DNA of 64,000 nt from Nitratireductor kimnyeongensis (GCF_019891395.1 NZ_CP078143.1:1-64000), one strand, 5' to 3'. Shown: positions 18,574-28,655, counted from the stretch's first letter. Notes: generated by a model not told the origin, from the letters alone. Numbers and translations are program-made.

Positions 18574-19878
18574 ATGCGCCCACAGCAATCTGCGGTTTTT
18601 GGTAAACGTAAGGAACCCCACACGATCATCATCGCGCGGGGTGACAGGATCCGGCATTTCACGGTGCGGCCGTGGATCGCAGCTCTGGTCGGCTCTGCGG
18701 TTGGAGCGCTTGCTATAGGCTATCTTCTTGCCACCTCGTATCTGGTATTTCGTGACGATTTGATCGGTGCCACAGTTGCACGCCAGGCGCGGCTTCAACA
18801 GGCCTATGAAGATCGGATTTCCGCCCTGCGTGCGCAGCTTGATCGCGTGACAAGTCGGCAGCTTCTTGATCAGCAATTTATGCAGGAGAGGGTTGGTGAG
18901 CTGCTTGAACGGCAGGATCAGCTAACCAAGCGTCAGAGCCGGCTCGATCCGGTGCTCAACCGCGCAGGGGCGGAACTGCTCCCCGAGAACCCGCCCGTGC
19001 CCGAGCCAAGACCGAAAATCAAGGCCGAGAGCAAGCCCCTGCTTGATCCAACGACCACCGGCAGCATTGCAGTTGCTTCCTTCGCTCCTTCTCAGACAGG
19101 TTCGGTCCCCTGGCCACTCCGATCACGTTCCTCGCAGAAGCGTGAGCAATTGTCCGCCGCCGACAAAGCTGACTACCTTTTTGTGAAACTTAATCGCGCG
19201 CTGGAGACCATCGAAACAGATCAAATTGACAGTGTCAGAATGCTTGCTGACGGTGCCTATCAGACTGCCGATGCGATCGCCGGCACACTGGAGGATGTCG
19301 GCTTGACAATTGCCAGCGACCACCGGGAACAGAATGTCGGCGGCCCACTCCTGGCATCCACCTCCGCGTTGGTTTTTGAAGACCAGGTGCGTGAACTGGA
19401 TGAAGCACTGTCCCATCTGAACCAAGTCAAGGCCAAAGCAAGGCGACTGCCTTTGGCGAGCCCGGCGCCCGGGGCCCAGATCTCAAGCCGATTCGGCGCA
19501 CGCAAGGATCCCTTTCTCGGACGCCTTGCCCACCATTCAGGTATCGATTTCCGGGCAAAGCGTGGAGCCTCTATTCATGCAACCGGCGCAGGTACAGTGG
19601 TCAAGGCAGGCTGGAACGGTGGCTACGGGCGGATGGTGGAGGTCGATCACGGAAACGGTCTCACGACCCGGTATGCGCATATGAGCAAGATTCTCGTAAA
19701 GACCGGCGACAAGGTGGATGTGGGAACCAAGGTCGGAAAGGTCGGTTCCAGTGGCCGTTCGACAGGACCGCATCTCCATTATGAAGTGCGCAGATCCGGC
19801 ACAGCCCTGAATCCCGCCCGCTTCATCACGGCAGGGCGCAAGATCGCCAAATATCTCAAAAACGAATCCGGAAAATAA
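18574..19878 (+). CDS. M23 family peptidoglycan endopeptidase
   Basis: A 434-residue membrane-anchored wall hydrolase. A basic N-terminus is followed by one membrane segment (about residues 33-58), a coiled-coil region (about 65-125, LQQAYEDRISALRAQL), a Pro/Thr-rich linker, a second helical region and the LytM/M23 domain (about 300-415). Zinc ligands are visible in HHSGIDFRA and HLHYEV, so the catalytic site looks complete. The layout fits periplasmic endopeptidases that act in polar growth or division of Rhizobiales; S. meliloti RgsM is one such enzyme, but I cannot assign orthology by eye. It is convergent with prfB. Confidence 0.9.
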   Translation: MRPQQSAVFGKRKEPHTIIIARGDRIRHFTVRPWIAALVGSAVGALAIGYLLATSYLVFRDDLIGATVARQARLQQAYEDRISALRAQLDRVTSRQLLDQQFMQERVGELLERQDQLTKRQSRLDPVLNRAGAELLPENPPVPEPRPKIKAESKPLLDPTTTGSIAVASFAPSQTGSVPWPLRSRSSQKREQLSAADKADYLFVKLNRALETIETDQIDSVRMLADGAYQTADAIAGTLEDVGLTIASDHREQNVGGPLLASTSALVFEDQVRELDEALSHLNQVKAKARRLPLASPAPGAQISSRFGARKDPFLGRLAHHSGIDFRAKRGASIHATGAGTVVKAGWNGGYGRMVEVDHGNGLTTRYAHMSKILVKTGDKVDVGTKVGKVGSSGRSTGPHLHYEVRRSGTALNPARFITAGRKIAKYLKNESGK

Positions 19879-19907
19879 AAATGGGCGAACGCCAAGCGTC
19901 CGCCCAT
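19872..19907 (-). terminator. Terminator of prfB
   Basis: On the minus strand ATGGGCGGACGC pairs with GCGTTCGCCCAT (one mismatch, TTG loop) and is followed by TTTTATTTT. It overlaps the stop codon of the convergent M23 gene. There is no T-run on the plus strand. Confidence 0.8.
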
Positions 19908-19937
19908 ATGAGAAAATGAGATAAGGCGATTTACCGC

Positions 19938-21069
19938 CTATGTCAGGTCCTCTACCTCCGCGCCGTCACTGCCGTGAACACGCTGTGACAGGGCAGCTTC
20001 CATAAATGTGTCCAGCTTGCCGTCGAGAACATCCTGAGGGCTGGTGCTTTCAACGCCGGTACGCAGGTCTTTCACCAATTGATAAGGCTGGAGAACATAG
20101 GAGCGGATCTGATGCCCCCAGCCGATATCCGTCTTGGACGCCTCCGTCACACTCGCTGCATCTTCACGCTTTTTGAGCTCTTCTTCGTAGAGGCGCGCGC
20201 GCAACATATCCCATGCGGTAGCGCGATTTTTGTGCTGTGAGCGTTCTTTTTGACACTGCACCACGATACCACTGGGAATATGCGTTATGCGGACAGCCGA
20301 ATCGGTCGTGTTCACGTGCTGACCGCCTGCCCCCGACGCCCGGTATGTGTCGATGCGAACTTCAGACTCCGGAATATCGATCTCGATCGTGTCATCAATA
20401 ACCGGATAAACCCAGGCACTGGCAAAAGATGTGTGGCGCCGTGCATTGCTGTCATAGGGGGAAATACGAACCAGGCGGTGTACGCCAGACTCCGTCTTCA
20501 GCCACCCATAGGCGTTCCGCCCCTTGATCAACAGCGTCGCCGACTTGATACCTGCCTCTTCACCGTCGTGGACTTCCATCACGTCGACTTTCATCCCGCG
20601 GCGCTCTGCCCAACGCGAATACATCCGTAGAAGCATCTGCGCCCAGTCCTGGCTCTCGGTCCCGCCAGCACCGGCATGGATTTCCAGATAGGTGTCGTTT
20701 CCGTCAGCCTCTCCGGAAAGCAGGGACTCCACCTGTCGGGCGGCAATCTCTTCATTCAGACCTTTGAGAGCAGCTTCGGCTTCCGAGATCACGGAAGCAT
20801 CGCCCTCTTCCTCACCGAGTTCGATGAGACCGACATTGTCCTCCAGGGCCTGCGACAGGTTGCGGACACCGGTTATGTTTTCTTCGAGCATCTGACGCTC
20901 GCGCATCAGCTTCTGGGCCTCTTGTGGATCATTCCACAGATCGGCTTCTTCAGCGCGAGAATTGAGATAATCGAGCCTTTTTACCGCCGCATCCCAGTCA
21001 AAGATGCCTCCTCAGCAGGCTTATGGCCTGCTTGATTTCGTCGACAAGATTTTCGGTTTCTGCGCGCAT
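19938..21069 (-). CDS. prfB: Peptide chain release factor 2 with programmed +1 frameshift
   Basis: RF2 recognises UGA and UAA stop codons. A short first frame starts at the ATG 21069-21067 and encodes 23 residues ([19 protein letters not shown], then RRHL) before an in-frame TGA at 21000-20998. Skipping base 21000 enters the main frame ([13 protein letters not shown]) and gives 353 further residues, 376 in all, the usual length in this order. The main frame carries the GGQ motif (GAGGQHVN) and the SPF-type recognition motif region ([12 protein letters not shown] lies before it). A simple reading would start at the Met 20906 and lose about 54 residues. The first-frame ATG has GAGGTG upstream. 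Confidence 0.95.
20997..21012 (-). promoter_or_regulatory. RF2 programmed frameshift site
   Basis: On the minus strand the sequence reads AGG-AGG-CAT-CTT-TGA-C. It has the Shine-Dalgarno-like AGGAGG three bases before the CTT slippery codon and the UGA-C stop context, as in E. coli prfB (where AGGGGG is followed by TAT-CTT-TGA-C). When RF2 is scarce, the ribosome pauses at UGA, slips +1 on CUU and continues, so RF2 controls its own synthesis. Confidence 0.95.
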
Positions 21070-21184
21070 TGCAGATCAACACCTCGGTTTTGTTGGATTT
21101 TTCAGAAACGGAACTCTGAGTCGCGTCGGACCATATGGAGCGCGCCCGCTTCTGTAAAGCGGACACGCCCCTCCGGCAACAATA

Positions 21185-23641
21185 TCAGTAGAGGCCGCCA
21201 GCGCCCGAGTTTACGGCACGATTGGCCTGCGGAGAAATGACACGGGGGCCCCCTGCTCCCTCCAGATCTTCCATACCAATGACCCAGTAGCTGTCGGCAG
21301 GCCCTGTCCCGGGCTTGAAGGCTTCCATGATCACACCGGGCTGTCCCGCCTGGGCGCGCATTCCCGTCTTGCGATCAATGGGAATGATGTTCATGCCTTC
21401 CGGCACCTGAAAATCAACAGGACGCATATCCTTCAATGCATTTGTCATGAAGTCCTTGAAGATCGGCGCGGCGAGGCCACCGCCGGTGGAGCCACGCCCC
21501 ATCGGACGCGGGGTGTCGTAGCCCATGAACACTCCAACGACGAGATCGGGTGTGTAGCCCACGAACCATGCGTCTTTCTCGTCGTTTGTCGTTCCTGTCT
21601 TGCCGGCAATCGGCCGCCCCAGCTCGGAGACGGTTACCGCCGTGCCACGCGAGACAACGCCCTGCATCATCGAGGTGATCTGGTAAGCGGTCATGGGGTC
21701 GAGGACCTGATCACGATCATTGATGATCTCTGGCTCCTCCTGCCCTTTCCACTCGCTTGCGACACATCCCGCGCATTCACGGCGATCGTGCTTATAGACC
21801 GTTTTTCCGTAGCGGTCCTGAATGCGGTCGATCAACGACGGAACGATTTGCTTTCCGCCATTTGCCATCACAGCATAAGCCGACACCATGCGCATGACCG
21901 TCGTCTCCCCTGAACCAAGGGACATGGCCAGCACCGGAAGCATCTTGTCGTAGATACCGAAATGCTCAGCATAGTCGGCCACCAGTTGCATGCCCATGTC
22001 CTTGGCCAGGCGCACAGTCATCAGATTGCGCGAGCGTTCGATGCCAGCACGCAATGTCGAGGGACCGGCTGATTTCCCGCCGTAATTCTTCGGCTCCCAA
22101 ACCTCATTACCAACCTGGATCGAGATCGGCGCATCAAGCACGACCGAAGCCGGCGTGTAGCCATTGTCGAGTGCGGCCGCGTAAACGATGGGTTTGAAGG
22201 CAGAGCCCGGCTGACGATAGGCCTGTGTCGCCCGATTGAACTGGGAATCAGCATAGGAAAAGCCACCGACCATTGCCAAGACGCGTCCCGTATGGGGATC
22301 CATGGCAACCAGAGCGCCTTCAATCTCCGGCACCTGACGCAACTGCCAGGCCCGCTCCGTATCCTTTTTCTTTTCGACCAGAATCACATCGCCGGGCTTC
22401 AGAACGTCCGATTGCTTGTTGGCCTTGAGACGTTCGCCATTGACGACGTGCCGCATGGCCCATTTCATGTCCTCGAGCGCGATGGTACCTGTTTCACGTT
22501 CTTCCGAGAGCGCACCGGAAACCGTACGCTCCGGCTTGATGCCTATGGAAATCTTGTCATCTTCGGTTCCCAGAACGACAGCAAGCTTCCATTCGGGCAC
22601 ATCGCTCAACGCGTCTATCTCGCCGAGCGGCACGCCCCAATCTCCTGAAGCGTCGATCTGCGTGACCGGCCCGCGGTAACCGCGCAGCGTATCGTAGCGA
22701 ATGAGACCGTTCTGCAGCGCCTTGCGGGCATAAAGCTGCAGTTTCGGATCGAGCGTCGTGCGGACGGACAGTCCGCCTTCATACAGCGCGTCTTCGCCAT
22801 AGCGCGAAATGATGTCGCGACGAACCTCTTCCGTGAAGTACTCGCCTGCGAAAAGATATGTTCCGCGACGCCGGGGAGAGACATTCAAGCCAGTCGCCTT
22901 GGCTTTCTCGCCTTCCTCCGCAGTCGCATAACCATTCTCAACCATTTGATCGATCACCCAATTGCGGCGTTCGACTGCACGCTCCGTATACCGGAAAGGG
23001 TGATAATTGGATGGGCCCTTTGGCAGGGCGGCCAGATAGGCAGCTTCGGCCAGTGTCAGTTCATTGACAGACTTGTCGAAATAGGTCAGCGCCGCTCCGG
23101 CGATGCCGTAGGAGCCAAGGCCGAAAAAAATCTCGTTCAGGTAGAGCTCAAGAATACGATCCTTGGAATAGGCCTGTTCGATGCGGAAGGAGAGCACCAT
23201 CTCCTTGATCTTGCGCTGCATGGTCTGGTCGGACGTCAGCAGAAAGTTCTTTGCTACCTGCTGCGTAATGGTCGATGCGCCGACGGGGCGGCGACCCGAA
23301 CCGAAATTCTGGAGATTGGTGATCACCGCGCGCGCGAGGCCTGTCACATCCACACCAGGATGCTTGTAGAAATTCTTGTCTTCGGCAGAGAGGAAGGCGG
23401 CCTTGACCCGGTCAGGCACGGCCTGAATGGGAAGGTAAAGTCTACGTTCCCGTGCGAACTCCGCCATGAGCGCGCCGTCAGCAGCATGTACACGGGTGGT
23501 CACCGGTGGTTCATACTTCGCAAGAACCTCATAGTCAGGGAGATCTTTTGTAAGATCGCCGACGTATAGCGCGATGCCCGCTGCCACCAGCAACGCCAGC
23601 ACGATGCCAACGCCAAAGAAATACCCGATGAGACGTACCAT
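21185..23641 (-). CDS. mrcA: Penicillin-binding protein 1A
   Basis: A bifunctional class A PBP of 818 residues that polymerises and cross-links peptidoglycan. An N-terminal membrane anchor (about residues 5-27) is followed by a GT51 glycosyltransferase domain (EDKNFYKHPGVD, GASTITQQVAKN), a linker with an OB-like domain, and a transpeptidase domain with SAFK (nucleophilic Ser), a Ser-Arg-Asn (SRN) motif and KTGTTN. It has two nearby cysteines (RRECAGCVAS) in the loop after the active site region. It is upstream of prfB on the same strand, with 115 bases between. PBP1A is the main elongation synthase in polar-growing Rhizobiales. Confidence 0.95.
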   Translation of the reverse strand: MVRLIGYFFGVGIVLALLVAAGIALYVGDLTKDLPDYEVLAKYEPPVTTRVHAADGALMAEFARERRLYLPIQAVPDRVKAAFLSAEDKNFYKHPGVDVTGLARAVITNLQNFGSGRRPVGASTITQQVAKNFLLTSDQTMQRKIKEMVLSFRIEQAYSKDRILELYLNEIFFGLGSYGIAGAALTYFDKSVNELTLAEAAYLAALPKGPSNYHPFRYTERAVERRNWVIDQMVENGYATAEEGEKAKATGLNVSPRRRGTYLFAGEYFTEEVRRDIISRYGEDALYEGGLSVRTTLDPKLQLYARKALQNGLIRYDTLRGYRGPVTQIDASGDWGVPLGEIDALSDVPEWKLAVVLGTEDDKISIGIKPERTVSGALSEERETGTIALEDMKWAMRHVVNGERLKANKQSDVLKPGDVILVEKKKDTERAWQLRQVPEIEGALVAMDPHTGRVLAMVGGFSYADSQFNRATQAYRQPGSAFKPIVYAAALDNGYTPASVVLDAPISIQVGNEVWEPKNYGGKSAGPSTLRAGIERSRNLMTVRLAKDMGMQLVADYAEHFGIYDKMLPVLAMSLGSGETTVMRMVSAYAVMANGGKQIVPSLIDRIQDRYGKTVYKHDRRECAGCVASEWKGQEEPEIINDRDQVLDPMTAYQITSMMQGVVSRGTAVTVSELGRPIAGKTGTTNDEKDAWFVGYTPDLVVGVFMGYDTPRPMGRGSTGGGLAAPIFKDFMTNALKDMRPVDFQVPEGMNIIPIDRKTGMRAQAGQPGVIMEAFKPGTGPADSYWVIGMEDLEGAGGPRVISPQANRAVNSGAGGLY

Positions 23642-23965
23642 GCCCGCTCCAATTCATACTCTGGCGTCGCCGTTTGCTGTAAAAGCCACTAACCGCCAGA
23701 GCCGTCTTTCAAATTCCAGCCGCATCACGAAGGCTAACGACGAAATCGAATCTCGCCATTGCCGAACAGTCGCCCTTTTTCGCCGCCAGCGATTCTATAA
23801 TACCACTTTTTGTCATGATCTTCCGCCCGGAGCACCGGTGTTTCCGGAAAATCTTATGTGGGCTCTTACTGCCTCAGCGTTGTGGGCAAAATACGGCGAC
23901 ACGACCGACGGAAACTCCGGCTGCATTAATCATCGCAAGCGTTGCAGACTTGCAACGTCCTTGCG
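23642..23965 (-). other. mrcA upstream region
   Basis: This 324-base gap between amiC and mrcA has no supported gene. It probably holds the mrcA promoter; an AT-rich patch (TATTATAGAAT on the minus strand near 23795) is a possible -10 region. A perfect inverted repeat, CGTTGCA-GACT-TGCAACG, at 23940-23957 lies just after the amiC stop and may end that transcript, although no T-run follows. Confidence 0.4.
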
Positions 23966-25204
23966 TCATCCGCCCGCCCCGCCATTGGCCTTCGCAAAAT
24001 ATCCGACAGCTTCCACGATGGCGTCCATCGTCTCGGCGCGCCACTTTGGGTCCCGTAGCTGCGCTTCGTCTTCCGGGTTCGACAGGTAGCCTAGTTCCAG
24101 AAGCACCGAAGGGATATCAGGGGCACGAAGGACCCTGAAACCCGCATAGCGATGCGGATTCTTCACCAATTGAACCGTATCCGACAATCTGCCGATGAGG
24201 GTGCGCGCAAAACGGATGGAAAACGCATGCGTTTCGCGCCGGATAAGATCAACGAGAATGTCCTCGACTTCATCCTGCTCCTCTTCGGGCACTTTGCCGG
24301 CGATCTCATCCGATAGGTTTTCGCGTGCGGCTGTCGCCGCTGCCTCGGCATCCGATGCCTTGTCTGAGACCGTATACACAGTTGCACCGCGCACGCTGCG
24401 GATCGCGATCGCGTCGGCATGCACCGAGACAAATAGATCCGCGCCCTTTTCGCGGGCAATCCGAACCCGCTCGTCGAGACGCAGGAAACGATCATCTTCC
24501 CGTGTCAGAACGACCCGATAGCGGCCGGTTTCCTCCAGCTTCCCAGCCAGTTCAAGCGCAAACAGCAACGTGATCTGCTTTTCGATCGTGCCGTTGATGC
24601 CACGTGCGCCGCCATCCGCACCGCCATGTCCCGGATCAAGCGCAACGGTAAAGCGATCCTGGATCCCGGTCGCCCCTCCCCCCGGCCCCTCAGCCTTTGG
24701 TTTGAGCATGGCAGCACGAAGCGCCGCGTCGAAATCATCAGCCGAGCTGGCGCGGATCTCTATGATCAGGCGAAACCCGTCCGAGGTTTCATTTTTCATC
24801 ACCTCGGCTTTTTCCACGGAGAACGGACCCACGGCGCGGAAAAGCAGACGCGCGCGCGCCGCGTCCACAGCGCCGTACTGGACAGCCGCAACCAGACCAC
24901 GCGGGCGCAGTTCCAGAGGATCGAATGAAAACTCCGTCAGCGGGAGGTCGATGACCAGGCGGTTGGGATCCCGCAATAGAAACCATTGGAATTCGGGCTT
25001 CTCGTCAAAATGTATGACGATGCGCGTGTACTGAGCGTCGCCAGCCATCTTGTAGTCATGCGCCTTAAGCGCAGGCTCTCCGCCAAAAGCACCGTTGAAA
25101 GCAAGAGTGATCGCTGCAAAAAAAGCCCAAATGAATAGCGTTGGTCTGTGCAAAACCACCTCGTTGCGATGCGTTGTGCGAATCTTCATCGAATCAACAT
25201 CCAT
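23966..25204 (-). CDS. amiC: N-acetylmuramoyl-L-alanine amidase (AmiC type, AMIN domain)
   Basis: A 412-residue exported zinc amidase that cuts stem peptides from glycan strands during cell separation. A signal peptide (TLFIWAFFAAITLAF, ending near FGGEP) is followed by an AMIN domain (about residues 45-150) and an Amidase_3 domain. The zinc/catalytic motifs are VALDPGHGGADGG, the glutamate in GTIEKQITL, SVHADA, and the C-terminal LLELGYLSNPED. An insert with many charged residues (SDEIAGKVPEEEQDEVEDI) may be the helix that blocks the active site until an activator binds. The start may instead be the ATG at 25189. It probably forms a wall-synthesis block with mrcA. Confidence 0.93.
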   Translation of the reverse strand: MDVDSMKIRTTHRNEVVLHRPTLFIWAFFAAITLAFNGAFGGEPALKAHDYKMAGDAQYTRIVIHFDEKPEFQWFLLRDPNRLVIDLPLTEFSFDPLELRPRGLVAAVQYGAVDAARARLLFRAVGPFSVEKAEVMKNETSDGFRLIIEIRASSADDFDAALRAAMLKPKAEGPGGGATGIQDRFTVALDPGHGGADGGARGINGTIEKQITLLFALELAGKLEETGRYRVVLTREDDRFLRLDERVRIAREKGADLFVSVHADAIAIRSVRGATVYTVSDKASDAEAAATAARENLSDEIAGKVPEEEQDEVEDILVDLIRRETHAFSIRFARTLIGRLSDTVQLVKNPHRYAGFRVLRAPDIPSVLLELGYLSNPEDEAQLRDPKWRAETMDAIVEAVGYFAKANGGAGG

Positions 25205-25821
25205 TCCCTATGAGAAAAATGGCGTTTTTCTTTCGAATCGTTGGAAAACACGTGTTTTTTATGCGCTCTCCGCAACCGTGGGGCAATTGAAGACTAGATT
25301 GCCCCTCAGCCACCGGCGTAGCCCGCCAATGGAAATCAGGGTTGCCAATACAACTGTCAAATCATAAAAGCATCTATGAATCATCGCGATAAGCGTCCTT
25401 GGTTTGAGTCCCTGCTGACAAACGGCGATGAGCATTGGGGCAAACCTTTTCCGCCGCCGCAAACCTGAACGCGCGGTGATTCAGAAGGAATTTTTCAGGG
25501 CCTTCTCCAGATATGAGAGCTCTGACGTAGGAAACGGCCGGACCTTAAGAAACGTCCGTGCCGGCTCGCTATGAGCAAAAGCTGGCCCGTAAAACCGGGC
25601 TTTGGTTGAAACGGTTCTGCCGGGCGATGGAATGGCTTCAGGCGCGATTGGAAATAGATCCGGATTAAAGCGCACCGCGAAATCGGTGCTCCGGCCCAAT
25701 TTCGCGCGGCCTTCAACGCCGACGAACCTCAAATTATCCGGCACAGATTGTCACACTGGCTTGCGGCGACACACGTGGAGCCCGGCCCGACAATCGCACC
25801 CTGCCGGGGAGACAAGAATTT
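25205..25821 (+). promoter_or_regulatory. Long leader region of the RNase E gene
   Basis: 617 bases separate the divergent amiC and rne starts, and no reading frame in them looks real. Long rne leaders that mediate feedback by RNase E are known in other bacteria, so part of this is probably untranslated leader. Visible structure includes the hairpin GCCCG-TAAAAC-CGGGC at 25585-25600 followed by TTT, and GCTC/GAGC arms before it. Just before the ATG is the sequence GGGGAGACAAG (25806-25816), also found before two other genes here. Confidence 0.5.
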
Positions 25822-28563
25822 ATGCCGAACAAAATGCTTATAGATGCCTCCCATCCGGAGGAAACAAGGGTTGTCGTCCTTCGCGGTAATCGCATCGAAG
25901 AATTCGATTTCGAATCTCAGGATAAGAAACAGCTTCGCGGAAACATCTATCTGGCGCGTGTAACACGTGTCGAACCTTCACTTCAGGCTGCCTTCGTCGA
26001 ATATGGTGGAAACAGGCACGGCTTTCTCGCCTTCAGCGAAATTCATCCCGATTACTATCAAATCCCCGTAGCGGACCGCCAAGCGCTCATTGAAGCCGAG
26101 GCAGCAGAAGCCAAGGCGGATGAAGACGAGGACGAAGGCGAACCGCGTCAGTCCCAGAAAGGCGGGCGGAAACGTCGCCGCGCCAACACGCGCAAGAAAT
26201 CTGCGAAGCAGGACGACGCTGTAGCCGACGAAGAGAAGATCGATGCGTCTGGAGAAGACGACGCGAGCGAGGATGAAGGTGACGACAAGCCCACAACGAT
26301 GGCTGCGGAGGCGACGGGAGACGTTGTTTCCGAGGAACCGCGCGCCAAACGCTCCCGCCGCGGTCGCTCCAAAGACGATGGCGACCTCGATGAAGGCAAT
26401 GGCGACGACGAGGAAGAGAACGTTGACACCGTAGGCGCTGATGATGCTCTGGAAGAAGCGCAACCATCGCGTCGTGCCGCTCGTAAAAACTACAAGATCC
26501 AGGAAGTCATCAAACGCCGCCAGATATTGCTTGTTCAGGTGGTCAAGGAAGAACGCGGCAATAAGGGCGCGGCGCTCACCACCTACCTGTCGCTTGCCGG
26601 CCGTTATTCTGTCCTGATGCCGAACACTGCGCGTGGTGGCGGCATCTCGCGAAAGATCACCAACGTTCAAGACCGCAAACGCCTCAAGGATGTCGTGAAA
26701 CAGCTTGATGTCCCCCAGGGCATGGGCGTCATCCTTCGCACGGCCGGCGCCAACCGGACAAAAGCTGAAGTCAAGCGCGATTACGATTATCTCATGCGTT
26801 TGTGGGAGAAGGTGCGCACCCTTACGCTCGAATCAACGGCCCCTGCCCTGGTTTATGAGGAAGGCAGTCTGATCAAGCGCTCTGTGCGCGATCTTTACAA
26901 CAAGGACATCGGCGAAGTTCTGGTGGCTGGCGAGGAAGGTTATCGCGAAGCCAAGGATTTCATGCGGATGCTCATGCCGAGCCACGCAAAGGTTGTGCAA
27001 CCTTATCGTGAGGTCACGCCGATTTTCGCAGGCAATGGCATCGAAGCGCAGCTGGATCGGATGCTGCAGCCCCAGGTGACACTGAAGTCAGGCGGCTACA
27101 TTATCATCAACCAGACGGAAGCGCTGGTCGCGATCGATGTCAATTCCGGTCGTTCCACAAAGGAACACTCCATCGAGGACACCGCCCTCCAGACCAATCT
27201 GGAAGCCGCGGAAGAGGTAGCGCGACAGCTGCGCCTGCGGGATATGGCGGGGCTGATTGTCATCGACTTCATCGACATGGAGGAAAACCGGAACAACCGT
27301 GCGGTCGAGAAACGTCTCAAGGATTGCCTGAAAAACGATCGCGCACGCATCCAAGTGGGCCGGATCTCGCATTTCGGGCTTCTGGAAATGTCCCGTCAGC
27401 GCATTCGTGCAAGCGTTCTTGAGAGCACGATGCAGCCCTGCCCCCATTGCGGCGGCACGGGGCATATCCGCTCGGATTCTTCTGTGGCATTGTTCGTGGT
27501 TCGCTCCATAGAGGAATATCTTCTCAAGGATGCCCGCAACAATATCGCTGTAAGGACACCCACGCCGACAGCGCTCTATCTCCTCAATCATAAACGCGCC
27601 AACCTCGTGGAGATGGAGAACCGCTTTGGTGTGAGCATCACAGTGGAAGCGGATGATGAAGTCGGGGCGCAGCATTTTGCGATCACAAAACAGCAACCGG
27701 CAGACAAGTCCGGCATGGAGCAGCCCGTTCCGACTGCTGCCATAGAGGTTGCGGAACCGGAAGAAGCCGCCGCTCCATCGCATGAAGCCACCAATGGCGA
27801 GGATGGGGAACCCCGCAAACGTCGGCGCAAGCGCAAACGGCGCGGTGGCCGCAATCGCAACAACAATGGCGAGGCTGCGACCGAGCAGACCCAGAACGAC
27901 AGCACCGAACACGCTACGGTTGATGAAAATGCCTCCCACGGGAATGCAGGTGACGAAACTGCTGCGGCCGAAGAGGTGAGCGAGACCGTAACCGCCGACG
28001 GCGTCGAAGGTGAACGCAAAAAGCGTCATCGCGGCAAACGTGGCGGGCGCAAGAACCGCAGGGAGAGCCAGCCGCAGGATGTGGCTGAGGACGCCGAAAA
28101 TGTCGCTTCTGAAACGGTGCAGGCCGACACTTCGGACCACACCGAAGCAGCATCGGCAGAGGAGGCTCAAAAAGAGACACCCGCCGACTCCCAGCAGGAA
28201 GCTGCAACAGCTGAGAAGCCGGCCAAGAAACCGCGCCGCCGTGCACGCAAGACGTCTTCTCCTGCAGCCGAAGGCAACACACCCGACGATACGAGCAATG
28301 GCGCAACACCCACCGCAGAGGAAAAGGCTTCCGAGGAAGTCTCCACCGACACCGCTGCTTCTGAAACGGATGTGACCCCGGCTCCGAAAAAACGTCGGAC
28401 CTCGACGCGCCGAACGTCCACGAAAGCCAAAGCAGAAAACAACGAAACCCCAACCAAGGATAGTGTCGCGGCGGAAGCCGAACCCGTGGTGTCGTCGTCT
28501 GAGACTTCGGAATCTGATCGGCCGCGCAAAACCGGCTGGTGGCAACGCAAGAGTTTCTTCTAG
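25822..28563 (+). CDS. rne: Ribonuclease E
   Basis: A 913-residue endoribonuclease that initiates mRNA decay and processes rRNA and tRNA. The catalytic half holds the S1 domain, split by a long acidic/basic low-complexity insert (about residues 92-220) that is common in alphaproteobacteria, then the DNase I-like active site (VAIDVNSGRS and VIDFIDMEENRN with its catalytic Asp residues) and the zinc-link CPHCGGTGH, which joins two dimers. From about residue 640 the chain is a disordered scaffold of alternating basic (RKRRRKRKRRGG) and acidic/Ala-Glu-rich tracts, expected to hold degradosome partners and RNA. The final motif GWWQRKSFF is typical of the alphaproteobacterial protein. A strong terminator follows. 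Confidence 0.96.
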   Translation: MPNKMLIDASHPEETRVVVLRGNRIEEFDFESQDKKQLRGNIYLARVTRVEPSLQAAFVEYGGNRHGFLAFSEIHPDYYQIPVADRQALIEAEAAEAKADEDEDEGEPRQSQKGGRKRRRANTRKKSAKQDDAVADEEKIDASGEDDASEDEGDDKPTTMAAEATGDVVSEEPRAKRSRRGRSKDDGDLDEGNGDDEEENVDTVGADDALEEAQPSRRAARKNYKIQEVIKRRQILLVQVVKEERGNKGAALTTYLSLAGRYSVLMPNTARGGGISRKITNVQDRKRLKDVVKQLDVPQGMGVILRTAGANRTKAEVKRDYDYLMRLWEKVRTLTLESTAPALVYEEGSLIKRSVRDLYNKDIGEVLVAGEEGYREAKDFMRMLMPSHAKVVQPYREVTPIFAGNGIEAQLDRMLQPQVTLKSGGYIIINQTEALVAIDVNSGRSTKEHSIEDTALQTNLEAAEEVARQLRLRDMAGLIVIDFIDMEENRNNRAVEKRLKDCLKNDRARIQVGRISHFGLLEMSRQRIRASVLESTMQPCPHCGGTGHIRSDSSVALFVVRSIEEYLLKDARNNIAVRTPTPTALYLLNHKRANLVEMENRFGVSITVEADDEVGAQHFAITKQQPADKSGMEQPVPTAAIEVAEPEEAAAPSHEATNGEDGEPRKRRRKRKRRGGRNRNNNGEAATEQTQNDSTEHATVDENASHGNAGDETAAAEEVSETVTADGVEGERKKRHRGKRGGRKNRRESQPQDVAEDAENVASETVQADTSDHTEAASAEEAQKETPADSQQEAATAEKPAKKPRRRARKTSSPAAEGNTPDDTSNGATPTAEEKASEEVSTDTAASETDVTPAPKKRRTSTRRTSTKAKAENNETPTKDSVAAEAEPVVSSSETSESDRPRKTGWWQRKSFF

Positions 28564-28655
28564 GCCGCGGACCTGGAAGAGCCATCGCCCGACGGCCAAC
28601 TTATGATCAAGGACTAAAGAAAACCGGAATCCGCTTACAGCTTTCGGTGATGCAT

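Noticed and set aside
19938..20906. RF2 as a 322-residue protein starting at Met 20906
   Set aside because: Upstream sequence encodes the conserved RF2 N-terminus through a programmed frameshift, so this shorter form is an artefact of simple frame calling.
26091..26480. Repetitive acidic/basic stretch in rne as a possible foreign insert
   Set aside because: Low-complexity inserts within the S1 domain are normal in alphaproteobacterial RNase E; the frame is intact and base composition fits the surroundings.
27088..28599. A 503-residue minus-strand reading frame
   Set aside because: It is antisense to the low-complexity tail of RNase E, whose biased codons keep the opposite frame open. Its Cys/Arg/Phe-rich content looks artificial.
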